The notes under the pieces: model-generated
Databases searched by the model: none
Seen by the model: only the letters and a program-made list of their open reading frames with translations
What the model was told of the DNA's origin: nothing
Part shown: positions 16,930 to 24,373 of the stretch, piece by piece
How the letters are laid out: each line of letters starts with the position of its first letter
Numbering within the stretch: position 1 is the first letter of the stretch
Position numbers and translations under genes: made by a program
Source: Micromonospora solifontis
Lineage (GTDB): Bacteria > Actinomycetota > Actinomycetes > Mycobacteriales > Micromonosporaceae
Assembly (NCBI RefSeq): GCF_003725545.1
Contig: NZ_RJLN01000060.1
Coordinates: 1 to 32,586, forward strand
Reading direction: 5' to 3'
DNA length: 32,586 nucleotides

Positions 16930-17262
16930 TCAGCGGGCGCGCCGCTCCGGGTGGGCCCGGTTCCAGGCCCGCATCCGCTCCGGGTAGCCGGTGCGGGCGG
17001 CCTCGTACAGCGGCACCGCGTGCCGGTGGGCGATCTTGGCCGCGGTCCGGGGCGAGCCGGTACGGCGGCGGATCCACTCGCCGTCGTGGGCGATGGCGAC
17101 GACGGTGGTGTCGGTCGCCGTGGTCTCCGGTTCCAGGTAGAACTCGACCCCCCGGCGGCTGGTCACGAAGGTCTCCAGGGCGGCGAGGTCGTCCCGGTTC
17201 GCCTCGCGGTCGAGCTTGGTCGGGGTGGTCGGGTCGGTGGCCCGGCGGCTGAACCAGCCCAT
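16930..17262 (-). CDS. Conserved hypothetical protein, 110 residues
   Basis: This is a small soluble protein beginning MGWFSRR, with a segment DLAALETFVTSRRGVEFYLE followed by beta-like VVAIAHDGEW and a basic C-terminus (YPERMRAWNRAHPERRAR). The pattern (a test of cell identity by short beta strands and Arg-rich tail) does not let me name a family. The ATG at 17262 has AGGAGG at 17273-17268, five bases away, a strong ribosome binding site. The frame upstream to 18051 runs antisense-like through the MFS gene and is not coding. It ends 16 bases from the stop of the convergent frameshifted gene. Confidence 0.75.
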   Translation of the reverse strand: MGWFSRRATDPTTPTKLDREANRDDLAALETFVTSRRGVEFYLEPETTATDTTVVAIAHDGEWIRRRTGSPRTAAKIAHRHAVPLYEAARTGYPERMRAWNRAHPERRAR

Positions 17263-17369
17263 GGCCGCCTCCTCTCCTCGGCGTCCTCCCAGTGCACCAC
17301 CCGTACCTGGCAACCGGCTGCGAGCCGGGTGGGAGACGGCTGGGGCCGGGGGCCGCGAGGGCCGGCGGG

Positions 17370-18587
17370 TCAGCGGGCCGGTGGGCGGAGCACCGGGACC
17401 AGGGCGAGGGTGGGCAGCAGGAGCAGCGGCACCAGCCCGAGGGCGGACAGGATGCCCAGGCGGTCGCCGAGGAAGCCGAGCAGCGGCGGGCCGCCGAGGA
17501 AGGCGGTGTAGCCGATCATCGCGACGACGCTGACCCGGGCCGGCGCCCGGTCCTCGTCGTCGGCGGCGGCACTCATGCCCACCGGGAAGCCGAGCGACGC
17601 CCCGATCCCCCACAGCGCCACGCCGACCACCGCGACCGGGCCGGAGCCGGCCAGCACCGCGAGGGTGGCCCCGACGGCGGCCAGCCCGATGGTGCCGAAC
17701 AGCACCCGTACCCGCCCCCAGCGGTCGATGGCCACGGTGCCGGCGGTGCGCCCGAGCGTCATGCCGACCACGAAGACGCCGAAGACGGCGGCGCCGACCG
17801 CCTCGCTCACCCCGTACCCGTCGACGAACGCGACCGCCAGCCAGTCGTTGGCGCTGCCCTCGGTGAACGCCATCACCAGCACGAACAGGCCGATCAGCAG
17901 GGTGCGCGGTTCGCGCCAGGTGGCCAGCAGCGCGCGCCGGCCGGCCGCCGGGTCGGCCGGACCGGCCGGCTCGGCCGGGGCGGGCAGGAAGGCCCGGACG
18001 CCGAGCAGCGTGCCGGCCAGGACCACCGCCGCGACCGTGGACAGGTGCCACCCCACCGGTACGCCCAGCCGGGCCGCTCCGGCGCCGAGGCCGGCCCCGG
18101 CCACCGAGCCGAGACTCCAGGCGGCGTGGAACCGGGGCATGATCGTGCGGCCGAGCCGCTTCTCCACCGCCGCGCCCTCGACGTTCATCGCCACGTCGCA
18201 GGCGCCGGAGCCGTACCCGAGGGCGAAGAGCCCCACCGCCACGCCGACCAGCGAGCCGGCCAGTCCGGCGGAGAGGCCGGCGCCGGTGAGGCCGAGCGCG
18301 ACCAGCACGGTCGACACCGCCACCGTCCGGGCGGGGCCGAGCCGCAGGGTGACCAGGCCGGCGGTGGACATGGCCACCAGGGCGCCGGCCGACATGGCCA
18401 GCAGCAGCAGGCCGAGCCGCCCGGCGCTGAGCCCGAGCGCCTCACGGACCGCGGGCACCCGGGAGAACCAGGTGGCCACGGCGAGCCCGTTGAGGGCGAA
18501 GACCGCGGTCACGCCGTTGCGGGCGGTCAGGACCGGCCGCGGCACGGCCGGCCGGTCGACGGCCGGCGTGTCGATGGTGCTGCTCAC
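17370..18587 (-). CDS. Major facilitator superfamily (MFS) transporter
   Basis: The 405-residue transporter has about 12 hydrophobic segments. Its N-terminal region (NGLAVATWFSRVPAVREALG) is typical of the YbjJ-like group of bacterial MFS permeases, whose relatives carry sugars or drugs. I choose GTG 18587, preceded by GGGGGAGAGGA with about 10 bases spacing. ATG 18626 (13 residues longer) lies just eight bases from the operator and is an alternative. The divergent LacI-family regulator and the LacI-type palindrome between them suggest that the transporter is repressed until a ligand, perhaps its own substrate, is present. Confidence 0.87.
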   Translation of the reverse strand: MSSTIDTPAVDRPAVPRPVLTARNGVTAVFALNGLAVATWFSRVPAVREALGLSAGRLGLLLLAMSAGALVAMSTAGLVTLRLGPARTVAVSTVLVALGLTGAGLSAGLAGSLVGVAVGLFALGYGSGACDVAMNVEGAAVEKRLGRTIMPRFHAAWSLGSVAGAGLGAGAARLGVPVGWHLSTVAAVVLAGTLLGVRAFLPAPAEPAGPADPAAGRRALLATWREPRTLLIGLFVLVMAFTEGSANDWLAVAFVDGYGVSEAVGAAVFGVFVVGMTLGRTAGTVAIDRWGRVRVLFGTIGLAAVGATLAVLAGSGPVAVVGVALWGIGASLGFPVGMSAAADDEDRAPARVSVVAMIGYTAFLGGPPLLGFLGDRLGILSALGLVPLLLLPTLALVPVLRPPAR

Positions 18588-18634
18588 CGTGTCGCGGTCC
18601 TCTCCCCCGAATGATCCGGCAGCCATCGCACACC

Positions 18635-18648
18635 TGAGAGCGCTATCA
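18635..18648. promoter_or_regulatory. LacI/GalR-type operator between divergent MFS and lacI-family genes
   Basis: TGAGAGCGCTATCA matches its reverse complement at 12 of 14 positions and has the central CG within AGCGCT that is typical of LacI/GalR/CcpA sites. It sits 48 bases before the MFS start and 56 before the regulator's start, with a LacI-family gene alongside. Confidence 0.65.
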
Positions 18649-18703
18649 GCACAAGACCGGCCACCCCTTACCTTGACCGGGCCGTACCGGGCATGATGCG
18701 GAC

Positions 18704-19693
18704 ATGGGCACGCCGACGACACGATCCGCCACCCTCGACGACGTCGCCCGGGCCGCCGGGGTGTCCCGCGCCACCGCGTCCCGGGTGCTCGGCGGCTACG
18801 GCTTCGCCTCCCCGGACGCCCGGGACCGGGTCGCGGCCGCCGCCGACCGGCTCGGCTACGTGCCGAACACCGCCGCCCGGGCCCTCGTACGCGGCGGCGG
18901 CGTCCGCCTCGTGGTGGCCGTCGTGGGCCGCGACGACAGCCTCTTCGACGACCCGTACGTGGACCGGGTGGTCAGCGCGGCGGCCCGGGTCTGCGCCCCG
19001 CACGGGTTCGGCGTGACCCTCGAATGGCTGTCCCGGCGGGCCCTGTCCGAGCTGCGGCGGCTCGGCGACGACCGGAGCGTGGCCGGGATGCTGCTGGTCA
19101 ACACCACGCAGGAGGCGCTCGACGCGGTGCCCGCCTCGATGCGGGGCCGGGTCGCCTCGATCGGCATCGGCTCGCCCGCCGTCCCCTCCTTCGACGTGGA
19201 CAACGCCGGCGGCGCCGAGGCGGTGCTGCGGCACCTGCACGCCGGCGGGCACCGGCGGATCGCCATGATCACCGGCCCGCGCTGGCTCACCTGCGCCGAG
19301 CGGTCGGTGACCGCGTACCGGTCGTTGATGCGGGCGGCCGGGCTGCCGGTGCGCGTGGTGCGGGGCGACTTCACCGCCGCCCGGGGCGGCCGGGCCGCCC
19401 TGGAGGTGCTCGACCGCTGGCCCGACACCGACGCCATCTACGCGGCCAGTGACGCCACCGCGCTGGGCGCGATCGCCGCGCTGCGCGGGCGCGGTGTCCA
19501 GGTGCCGCACGACGTGGCGGTCGCCGGTTTCGACGACATCCCGTACGCGGCGGTGAGCAGCCCGCCGCTGACCACCGCCACCCACCCGGTCGCCCGGATC
19601 GCCACCGCCGCGGCCACCGCCGTGCTGCACGAGCGCCGGGCGGAACCCGTCACCTTCTTCCCCTCGACGCTGGTCGCCCGGGAGAGCGCCTGA
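18704..19693 (+). CDS. LacI-family transcriptional regulator
   Basis: The 329-residue protein starts with the LacI helix-turn-helix (TLDDVARAAGVSRATASRVL, residues 10-29) followed by the hinge helix region (GYVPNTAARALV). The periplasmic-binding-like effector domain closes with DVAVAGFDDIPYAAVSSPPL. Length is standard. The family represses sugar or nucleoside uptake and catabolism genes until an effector binds. The ATG at 18704 has no clear Shine-Dalgarno sequence, and the transcript may be leaderless. TTGACC at 18673-18678 is a possible -35 box. Divergent orientation with the MFS gene and the shared palindrome indicate local control of that transporter. Confidence 0.93.
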   Translation: MGTPTTRSATLDDVARAAGVSRATASRVLGGYGFASPDARDRVAAAADRLGYVPNTAARALVRGGGVRLVVAVVGRDDSLFDDPYVDRVVSAAARVCAPHGFGVTLEWLSRRALSELRRLGDDRSVAGMLLVNTTQEALDAVPASMRGRVASIGIGSPAVPSFDVDNAGGAEAVLRHLHAGGHRRIAMITGPRWLTCAERSVTAYRSLMRAAGLPVRVVRGDFTAARGGRAALEVLDRWPDTDAIYAASDATALGAIAALRGRGVQVPHDVAVAGFDDIPYAAVSSPPLTTATHPVARIATAAATAVLHERRAEPVTFFPSTLVARESA

Positions 19694-19797
19694 CCGGTGC
19701 GGTTGGAGTGGCGGGAGCCGGGTAAGCGCCGGCGACCCGACAGCCGCACCCGGGTGGTTGCCGACTGCCCGACCGACGACGAGGGGGCGAGGACGGG

Positions 19798-20490
19798 ATG
19801 ACCGAGCCCGCGGCACCGCACCGGCGGCCCGAGGAGGGGCACCGGCACGGTCGGCTGAGCGCCCGCGCGACCGTGGTGGCGCAGGCCGCTCCCCCCGGAA
19901 CGTCCCCGCTGGCCGACCCGTGGGGCGGTCGGCCGGGGCTGCGGCACGTCCCGCCGGGCGACGGGCCGTACCGGCTGGTGGTGCTGCTGCACGGCGCGGG
20001 CGGGTCGGCCGAGCAGGGCCTGGACCTGCTGCTGCCGCTCGCCGACGCGCACCGGCTGCTGCTGCTCGCCCCGCAGGCCACCGCGAGCACCTGGGACCTG
20101 ATCGCCGAGGGCTACGGCCCGGACGTCGCCCGGATCGACGCGCTGCTGGCGGAGGCCCTCGGCACCTACCCGGTGCACGGGGTGACGTTCGGCGGCTTCT
20201 CCGACGGCGCCTCGTACGCCCTCTCCCTGGGGCTGACCAACGGCGACCTGGTCGACGCGGTGGTGGCCTTCTCCCCCGGCTTCGCGGCGCCCCTGGTCAC
20301 CCACGGCCGGCCGCGCGTGTTCGTCTCGCACGGCGCGGCCGACCGGGTGCTGCCGGTGGACGTGTGCAGTCGGCGGCTGGTCCCCCGCCTGCACACCCTC
20401 GGCTACCCGGTGGAGTACGCCGAGTTCCCCGACGGACACGAGGTGCCGGCGGAGATCCGGCGGCGCGCGGTGGACTGGCTGGTCGGCTGA
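19798..20490 (+). CDS. Alpha/beta hydrolase (phospholipase/carboxylesterase family)
   Basis: The 230-residue serine hydrolase shows the oxyanion motif VVLLHGAGGSAEQG (61-74), the nucleophile elbow GGFSDGASYA (Ser135), Asp182 in SHGAADRVLP and His214 in FPDGHEVP, a complete triad. This pattern fits the Abhydrolase_2 carboxylesterase/YpfH-like family acting on short-chain esters. No signal peptide is present. The ATG at 19798 follows GGGCGAGG. It is 104 bases after the LacI gene on the same strand and converges on the FUSC gene with five bases between stops. The region 19694-19797 shows no RNA gene. Confidence 0.88.
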   Translation: MTEPAAPHRRPEEGHRHGRLSARATVVAQAAPPGTSPLADPWGGRPGLRHVPPGDGPYRLVVLLHGAGGSAEQGLDLLLPLADAHRLLLLAPQATASTWDLIAEGYGPDVARIDALLAEALGTYPVHGVTFGGFSDGASYALSLGLTNGDLVDAVVAFSPGFAAPLVTHGRPRVFVSHGAADRVLPVDVCSRRLVPRLHTLGYPVEYAEFPDGHEVPAEIRRRAVDWLVG

Positions 20491-20495
20491 CCGGC

Positions 20496-21674
20496 TCAGG
20501 CGTCGGGACCGGTGACCGCCGCGTCGACCCGGCTGAGCACGGTCGCGTCGTCGTCCACGCCGACCCCGCGCAGCAGGTCGATGGCGGCGGCCCGGATCTG
20601 TCCGATGATCATCGCGAGGGGCAGGGTCTGGCCCGGGGTGAAGAGCCGGCCCGCGGCCCGGACCGCCTCCAGCGCGGCGACGTCCGCCCGCGCGGCGTGG
20701 GTGTCGGCGATCTCGTCCTGGCCGGCGAGGTCGGCGGCGAGCGCGTCCCCGGCCGACCGAACCGCCGCGCCGAGGGTACGCACGGCGCCGCCCAGGTCGG
20801 CCGGGACCGGCGCGGCGCCGCGGGTGAGGGTGACCGCGGCGCGGGCGAGGACGCGCACGTTGCGGACCGCGTAGTCGATCTGCCGGATCGAGCCCTCCAC
20901 CGAGCGGAGCCGGCCCAGGTGCTCCCGGCGGCGCAGGTTGAGCCGGAGCGCCTCGCCCGCGGCCCGCACCGCGCCGCGCAGCCGCTCCACCCTGGCGTCG
21001 GCGTGCCGCGCCCGCTCCAGCGCGGCCAGCGCCGCCGCGTCGTCGGCGCGGTCGAGCGCGGCGGCGATCTCGTCGAGCACCCCGGCCAGTTCCTCGAAGG
21101 TGTGCCGGAACTCGGCGACCAGCGGGGCGAACGGCCGGCGGGCGTCGATGAGCTGGCTCGCGACCAGGGCGACACCGCCGCCGATCAGCGCGTCGACGAA
21201 CCGGAACGGGACCAGGCCCTCCGTCGGCGGCGCGACGACCACCAGGTAGAGGGCGGAGACGGCGGCCTGCACCGCGGTCACCGAACTGGCGCCGATCGCC
21301 ACCGCCAGGGCCACGGTGAGCAGGATGACGGTGAAGACCGTCCAGCTGGTCCGCGGGCCGAGCGCCTGCACCACCAGATCGGCGACGAGCACTCCGGCGG
21401 CCACCCCGAGCACCACCTCGACGGCCCGGCGCATCCGCTGGCCCCGGGCCTGGCCCAGCACGATCAGGGCGGCGGCCGGGGCGAAGAACGGCTGCGGGTG
21501 GCCGACCAGCCGGGTGGCGAGGATCCAGGCGACGGTGGCCGCGAGGGTGGCCTCCACGACGGGCAGCCACCCCCGCCGCAGCCGCCCGGCGGCGTCCCGG
21601 GCCGCGGCGGCGGCTCGCGGGCGGGCGTCGGACCCGCCCGGCCGGCCGGGCCGTGCCCTGCGCCACCACGCCAT
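20496..21674 (-). CDS. FUSC-family membrane protein (aromatic-acid-exporter-like)
   Basis: The 392-residue protein has six hydrophobic segments in its first half (from about residue 38, LPVVEATLAATVAWILAT, to about 175), matching the FUSC_2/ArAE N-terminal membrane domain. A soluble helical half follows, rich in Ala, Arg and Glu, likely coiled coil (residues about 180-330). Family members such as AaeB and fusaric acid resistance proteins export aromatic carboxylic acids; specificity here is unknown. The paaK-paaI pair lies 5 kb away, so a link to aromatic acids is possible but not shown. The ATG at 21674 has GGGAGG seven bases upstream. Confidence 0.85.
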   Translation of the reverse strand: MAWWRRARPGRPGGSDARPRAAAAARDAAGRLRRGWLPVVEATLAATVAWILATRLVGHPQPFFAPAAALIVLGQARGQRMRRAVEVVLGVAAGVLVADLVVQALGPRTSWTVFTVILLTVALAVAIGASSVTAVQAAVSALYLVVVAPPTEGLVPFRFVDALIGGGVALVASQLIDARRPFAPLVAEFRHTFEELAGVLDEIAAALDRADDAAALAALERARHADARVERLRGAVRAAGEALRLNLRRREHLGRLRSVEGSIRQIDYAVRNVRVLARAAVTLTRGAAPVPADLGGAVRTLGAAVRSAGDALAADLAGQDEIADTHAARADVAALEAVRAAGRLFTPGQTLPLAMIIGQIRAAAIDLLRGVGVDDDATVLSRVDAAVTGPDA

Positions 21675-21872
21675 CGTCGCCTCCCGTCACCGCGCCCCAC
21701 CACATCCTGCGCCGTGGCCGGCCGGGCCGGCAGCGGTCGGGGCCACTGTCCGCCGGTGGCGCGGCTCACCCTCGCCCCGACCGCCCGCGGCCGGGCGGCC
21801 CGCCTGGGCGGGACTTCCTGCCCTTCCGGCCGCCCCGGGTCCGGTCCCCAATGGAGGAGGAAGGAGGCTGCC

Positions 21873-22391
21873 ATGACCACCGACCTCTGGTACCGGCACC
21901 TGCGGTGGATGTACCGCACCGGCCGGCCGAACGGCCTCGCCCGGTTCCTGAACCTCGTCTCCGCCCGGCAGTACGCGGCCGGCATCGCCCCCGGCAACTG
22001 GGTGACGCTCGAGGTGCCGGGGCGGCGGAGCGGGCGGACGGTCTCCGTACCGCTGGTCGTCGTCGACCACGACGGCGGGCGCTACCTGGTGGCGATGCTT
22101 GGCGAGCGGGCCAACTGGGTGGCCAACGTCCGCGCCGCCGGCGGCCGGGCGGTGCTGCGCCACGGCCGGCGGGAGCCGGTCCGGCTGGTCGAGGTGCCGG
22201 TGGCCGACCGGTCGCCGATCCTGCGCCGGCACCTCGCCCTCGCCCCCGGCGCGCGGGCCCATGTGCCGGTGGACCGGCACGCGCCCCTCGCGGAGTTCGC
22301 CCGGGTCGCCGCCGGCCTCCCGGTCTTCCGGGTCCTCCCGGACGGGCCCGCCGGCCCGACCGCTGGCCCGACCGACCGGCGGGCCGGGTGA
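21873..22391 (+). CDS. Nitroreductase-family deazaflavin (F420)-dependent oxidoreductase
   Basis: The 172-residue protein matches the Ddn-like split beta-barrel family. LEVPGRRSGRTVSVPLVVV (46-64), the cofactor-binding run YLVAMLGERANWVANVRAAG (71-90), and a C-terminal DRSPILRRHLAL segment are all typical. These enzymes use reduced F420 to reduce nitroaromatics, quinones or lactones, an actinobacterial speciality. The ATG at 21873 is preceded by AAGGAGG (21861-21867), an excellent site. The last 15 residues are Pro/Gly-rich and poorly constrained. It stands alone upstream of the 690-base non-coding island. Confidence 0.9.
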   Translation: MTTDLWYRHLRWMYRTGRPNGLARFLNLVSARQYAAGIAPGNWVTLEVPGRRSGRTVSVPLVVVDHDGGRYLVAMLGERANWVANVRAAGGRAVLRHGRREPVRLVEVPVADRSPILRRHLALAPGARAHVPVDRHAPLAEFARVAAGLPVFRVLPDGPAGPTAGPTDRRAG

Positions 22392-22397
22392 GCCGGG

Positions 22398-22530
22398 TGC
22401 GCCCGGCGATCATCCGCCCGGTGAACGCGTAGTACCCGGCCAGGACCGCCTCGACCAGGTGGCGGCCCGCCACGGCGCTGGCGCGGTCCGGCTCGCCGAA
22501 CGCGCGCTCCGCGTCGCGCGGTCCCGGCAC
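22398..22530 (-). pseudogene. Possible relic of a minus-strand gene
   Basis: Read from 22530 leftwards, about 45 codons end almost uniformly in G or C and give a helix-like sequence (RASAVAGRHLVEAVLAGYYA). After that the frame runs antisense into the oxidoreductase gene without a stop. It resembles a C-terminal helix of a larger protein, but I cannot name it. Confidence 0.25.
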
Positions 22531-22573
22531 CGCCGGCCCGGCGTGTGTCGTGGGGCCCTGGCCAGCCCCTGAG

Positions 22574-22619
22574 AGCGGTATGTCTCTCCGACATAGTTAT
22601 GTCGGAGAGACATACCGCT
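22574..22619. repeat. Nested perfect inverted repeat (22-bp stem, 2-base loop)
   Basis: The arms 22574-22595 and 22598-22619 are exact reverse complements. Each arm contains its own dyad, TATGTC-N5-GACATA (22579-22595 and 22598-22614), so there are two 17-bp operator-like palindromes, mirror images of each other, two bases apart. No U tract follows on either strand. Confidence 0.85.
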
Positions 22620-22647
22620 GAAAAGTCTGCTGCCGTCCAGGCACGTG

Positions 22648-22697
22648 ACCGGTCCGAAGCCCCAACCGGTCCGAAGCCCCAACCGGTCCGAAGCCCC
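22648..22697. repeat. Three 17-bp tandem direct repeats
   Basis: ACCGGTCCGAAGCCCCA occurs at 22648-22664 and 22665-22681 and, one base short, at 22682-22697. Copies are identical and directly adjacent with no spacers. A 17-base period cannot encode a peptide repeat. Confidence 0.9.
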
Positions 22698-22720
22698 GAC
22701 CACGCCGGCGCCCCCGATCG

Positions 22721-22792
22721 AGGCCGGCGCTGCGTTGTAGGCCAGCGCTGCGGTGACGGCCCGCGCTGCGGTGAAGGCCAGCGCCGCCTCGG
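22721..22792. repeat. Degenerate 18-bp tandem repeats
   Basis: Four imperfect 18-bp units at 22721, 22739, 22757 and 22775 share the core GGCCAGCGCTGCGGTGA. The last is the most diverged. Confidence 0.7.
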
Positions 22793-23050
22793 ACGGCACC
22801 GTCCCGGCGACGGCCAGGCGGCGGCGTCGCCGTGCAACCGGACCGGCGGCCCGGACCAGGCGGTGCCGGGTGCAGCGCGGCGAGGCCGCACCGGCCGGTG
22901 GCGGCCGATTTCGGGCCCGGCCGGATCATGGCCGGGAACCGGAAATGGTCAACCCTTCAGAATATCGATCGCCCTTCTTTTCCGGCTCGGCCGAATGGGA
23001 GGGGTGGCCGGTAAGATCGGCGACAAGCCTGTGACCGATCGCTGACTGCG

Positions 23051-23072
23051 GTGTGTGAAAGCGATCACACAC
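23051..23072. promoter_or_regulatory. CRP/FNR-type operator (TGTGA-N6-TCACA)
   Basis: GTGTGTGA (23051-23058) and TCACACAC (23065-23072) are exact reverse complements with a six-base spacer, containing the canonical CRP/GlxR half sites. It ends nine bases before the lipoprotein ATG, so it overlaps the likely promoter or transcript start. A nearby site would favour repression; activation would need a start further downstream. Confidence 0.65.
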
Positions 23073-23081
23073 ACTGTCCGC

Positions 23082-23918
23082 ATGAATACGGGACTCCGCC
23101 GCAGCCGGGCATTTCGCGTCGCGGTGTGTCTCGTCCTCGTGGCGGCGCTGAGCGGCTGCATGCAACTCAATCTCGGGTTGACCGTGAACGCCGACGACAC
23201 GGTCAGCGGGCAACTCCTGGTCACCGCGGACAAGAACCTGCTCAAGCAGCGGAACCCCGACGTCCAGGTCGCCTTCGCCGACATGCGCCGGCAACTGCCC
23301 ACGCTGCCCGCCGGCGACGAGAGCCGGTACGAGGACGCCCAGTTCTACGGGGTGCAGGTGGCGTACCGGAAAAAGCCGCTGGCGCAATTCACCAGCGACA
23401 GCGTGAATCTGGTTCGCACCGGCGACCGCTACCGGTTCACATTTCCGCTGGACCCCGATAAATACGCGGGCAAGGTGGCCGAGAAAGATCCGGGAACCCG
23501 CCGCGCATTCGTGACCTTGATGTCGTTCGAGATATCGGTGACGTTCCCGGGCCGGGTGCTTTCCACCAACGGCACGGTCAACGGCCGGTCGGTCACCTGG
23601 AAGGTGGACAGCAACAAGCCCAAGCCCGCGGAACTGGTCGCCGAGGCGGAGGCCCCCGCGCAGGCGTCGGCCGGCGCTACCGCCGACCCGACCCCCTCCG
23701 GCGGCGGCTTCCCCTGGCTGCTGGTGGTCGGCGGCGTGGTCGTCCTGCTGCTGGTCGCCGTGGTCGTCGTCCTGCTGCTCCGCCGTCCCCGCGGCCCGGC
23801 CGGTCCCGCACCGGCCACCCCCGGATCGGCCGGCCCCGCACCGGCCACCGGCCCGGCCCCCACCGCGCCGGCCACCACCAGCCCCGCGCCGGCACCCCGG
23901 ACCGACCGTCCGGCCTGA
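23082..23918 (+). CDS. LppM-like lipoprotein with C-terminal membrane helix
   Basis: The 278-residue protein has a lipoprotein signal (lipobox LSGC, acylated Cys26) followed by a LppM-type domain (MQLNLGLTVNADDTVSGQ, about residues 27-185). A transmembrane helix follows (about 206-231, WLLVVGGVVVLLLVAVVVV), then a cytoplasmic RRPR and a Pro/Ala/Thr-rich tail. LppM homologues in mycobacteria are envelope proteins. The ATG at 23082 lacks a clear ribosome binding site and lies 10 bases after the CRP-type palindrome. GTG 23055 would run through that site. The gene uses more A/T-ending codons than its neighbours. It leads the train of membrane and eCIS genes, with a 96-base gap to the next. Confidence 0.85.
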   Translation: MNTGLRRSRAFRVAVCLVLVAALSGCMQLNLGLTVNADDTVSGQLLVTADKNLLKQRNPDVQVAFADMRRQLPTLPAGDESRYEDAQFYGVQVAYRKKPLAQFTSDSVNLVRTGDRYRFTFPLDPDKYAGKVAEKDPGTRRAFVTLMSFEISVTFPGRVLSTNGTVNGRSVTWKVDSNKPKPAELVAEAEAPAQASAGATADPTPSGGGFPWLLVVGGVVVLLLVAVVVVLLLRRPRGPAGPAPATPGSAGPAPATGPAPTAPATTSPAPAPRTDRPA

Positions 23919-24014
23919 CCGGCGCGGCACCGCAACCCGGGCGAGCGGGCCCACCGGCCCAGGCGCCGCACCTCACCCCGATCGCACCACCGCACCAACC
24001 GAAGGGAGATCGCC

Positions 24015-24359
24015 GTGAACGATCTCTTCACCTGGGCCGCGCTGGGCAGCCTGACCGGCGCCAGCGCCGCCACCCTCCTGGCCACCAACGTCATCGGCGG
24101 GCTGCTCGGCCCGAGCGGCGACAAGGCCCGCAAGTGGATCGCGCTGGGCATCGCCCTCGCGCTGTCGTACCTGACGGCGGCGTTCGCCGACGACGCCGGT
24201 CCGGAGAAGTGGATCATCGCGTTCTTCAACGGCCTGGTCATCTTCTCCGCCGCCCTCGGTATCAACCAGCTGCCGCCGGGCAACCGGCAGGCGACGCAGG
24301 CGTCGCCGACCCAGCTCGCGCAGGGACGCGAGCCCCGCTACCTCCGCTCGTGGGTCTGA
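24015..24359 (+). CDS. Small membrane protein, three predicted helices
   Basis: The 114-residue protein has hydrophobic segments at about 6-32 (LGSLTGASAATLLATNVIGG), 41-60 (KWIALGIALALSYLTAAFA) and 68-85 (IIAFFNGLVIFSAALGIN), and a polar tail (NRQATQASPTQLAQGREPRY). Size and topology are compatible with holin-like or accessory membrane proteins, but no motif proves it. The GTG at 24015 is preceded by GAAGGGAGA. It lies 14 bases upstream of the HExxH membrane protein gene, so the two are likely co-translated, ahead of the injection-system genes. Confidence 0.8.
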   Translation: MNDLFTWAALGSLTGASAATLLATNVIGGLLGPSGDKARKWIALGIALALSYLTAAFADDAGPEKWIIAFFNGLVIFSAALGINQLPPGNRQATQASPTQLAQGREPRYLRSWV

Positions 24360-24373
24360 GAGAGGTGACCCCC

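Larger units (their letters stand above)
22392..23081. other. 690-base non-coding island before the eCIS cluster
   Basis: No convincing complete gene lies here. From left to right it holds a possible minus-strand gene relic (22400-22530), a nested hairpin, 17-bp and 18-bp tandem repeats, and a Pro/Arg-coding-like G/C stretch without codon signal. A markedly A/T-richer stretch (22947-23000) and a CRP-type palindrome adjoining the lipoprotein start complete it. A TAAGAT (23012-23017) is a possible -10. Confidence 0.6.

Noticed and set aside
19694..19797. Possible tRNA on the minus strand (its translation resembles the spurious peptides seen over tRNA genes)
   Set aside because: No GTTCGA-type T-loop, no consistent acceptor stem and no anticodon arm could be found.
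22574..22619. Rho-independent terminator of the oxidoreductase gene
   Set aside because: It is 183 bases past the stop, followed by GAAAA and not a U tract, and has internal operator-like symmetry.
22648..22792. CRISPR array
   Set aside because: Repeats are only 17-18 bp and directly adjacent with no spacers.
22545..23045. Plus-strand open frame through the non-coding island
   Set aside because: It runs through the hairpin and the 17-base repeats, has poor third-position bias and no ribosome binding site.
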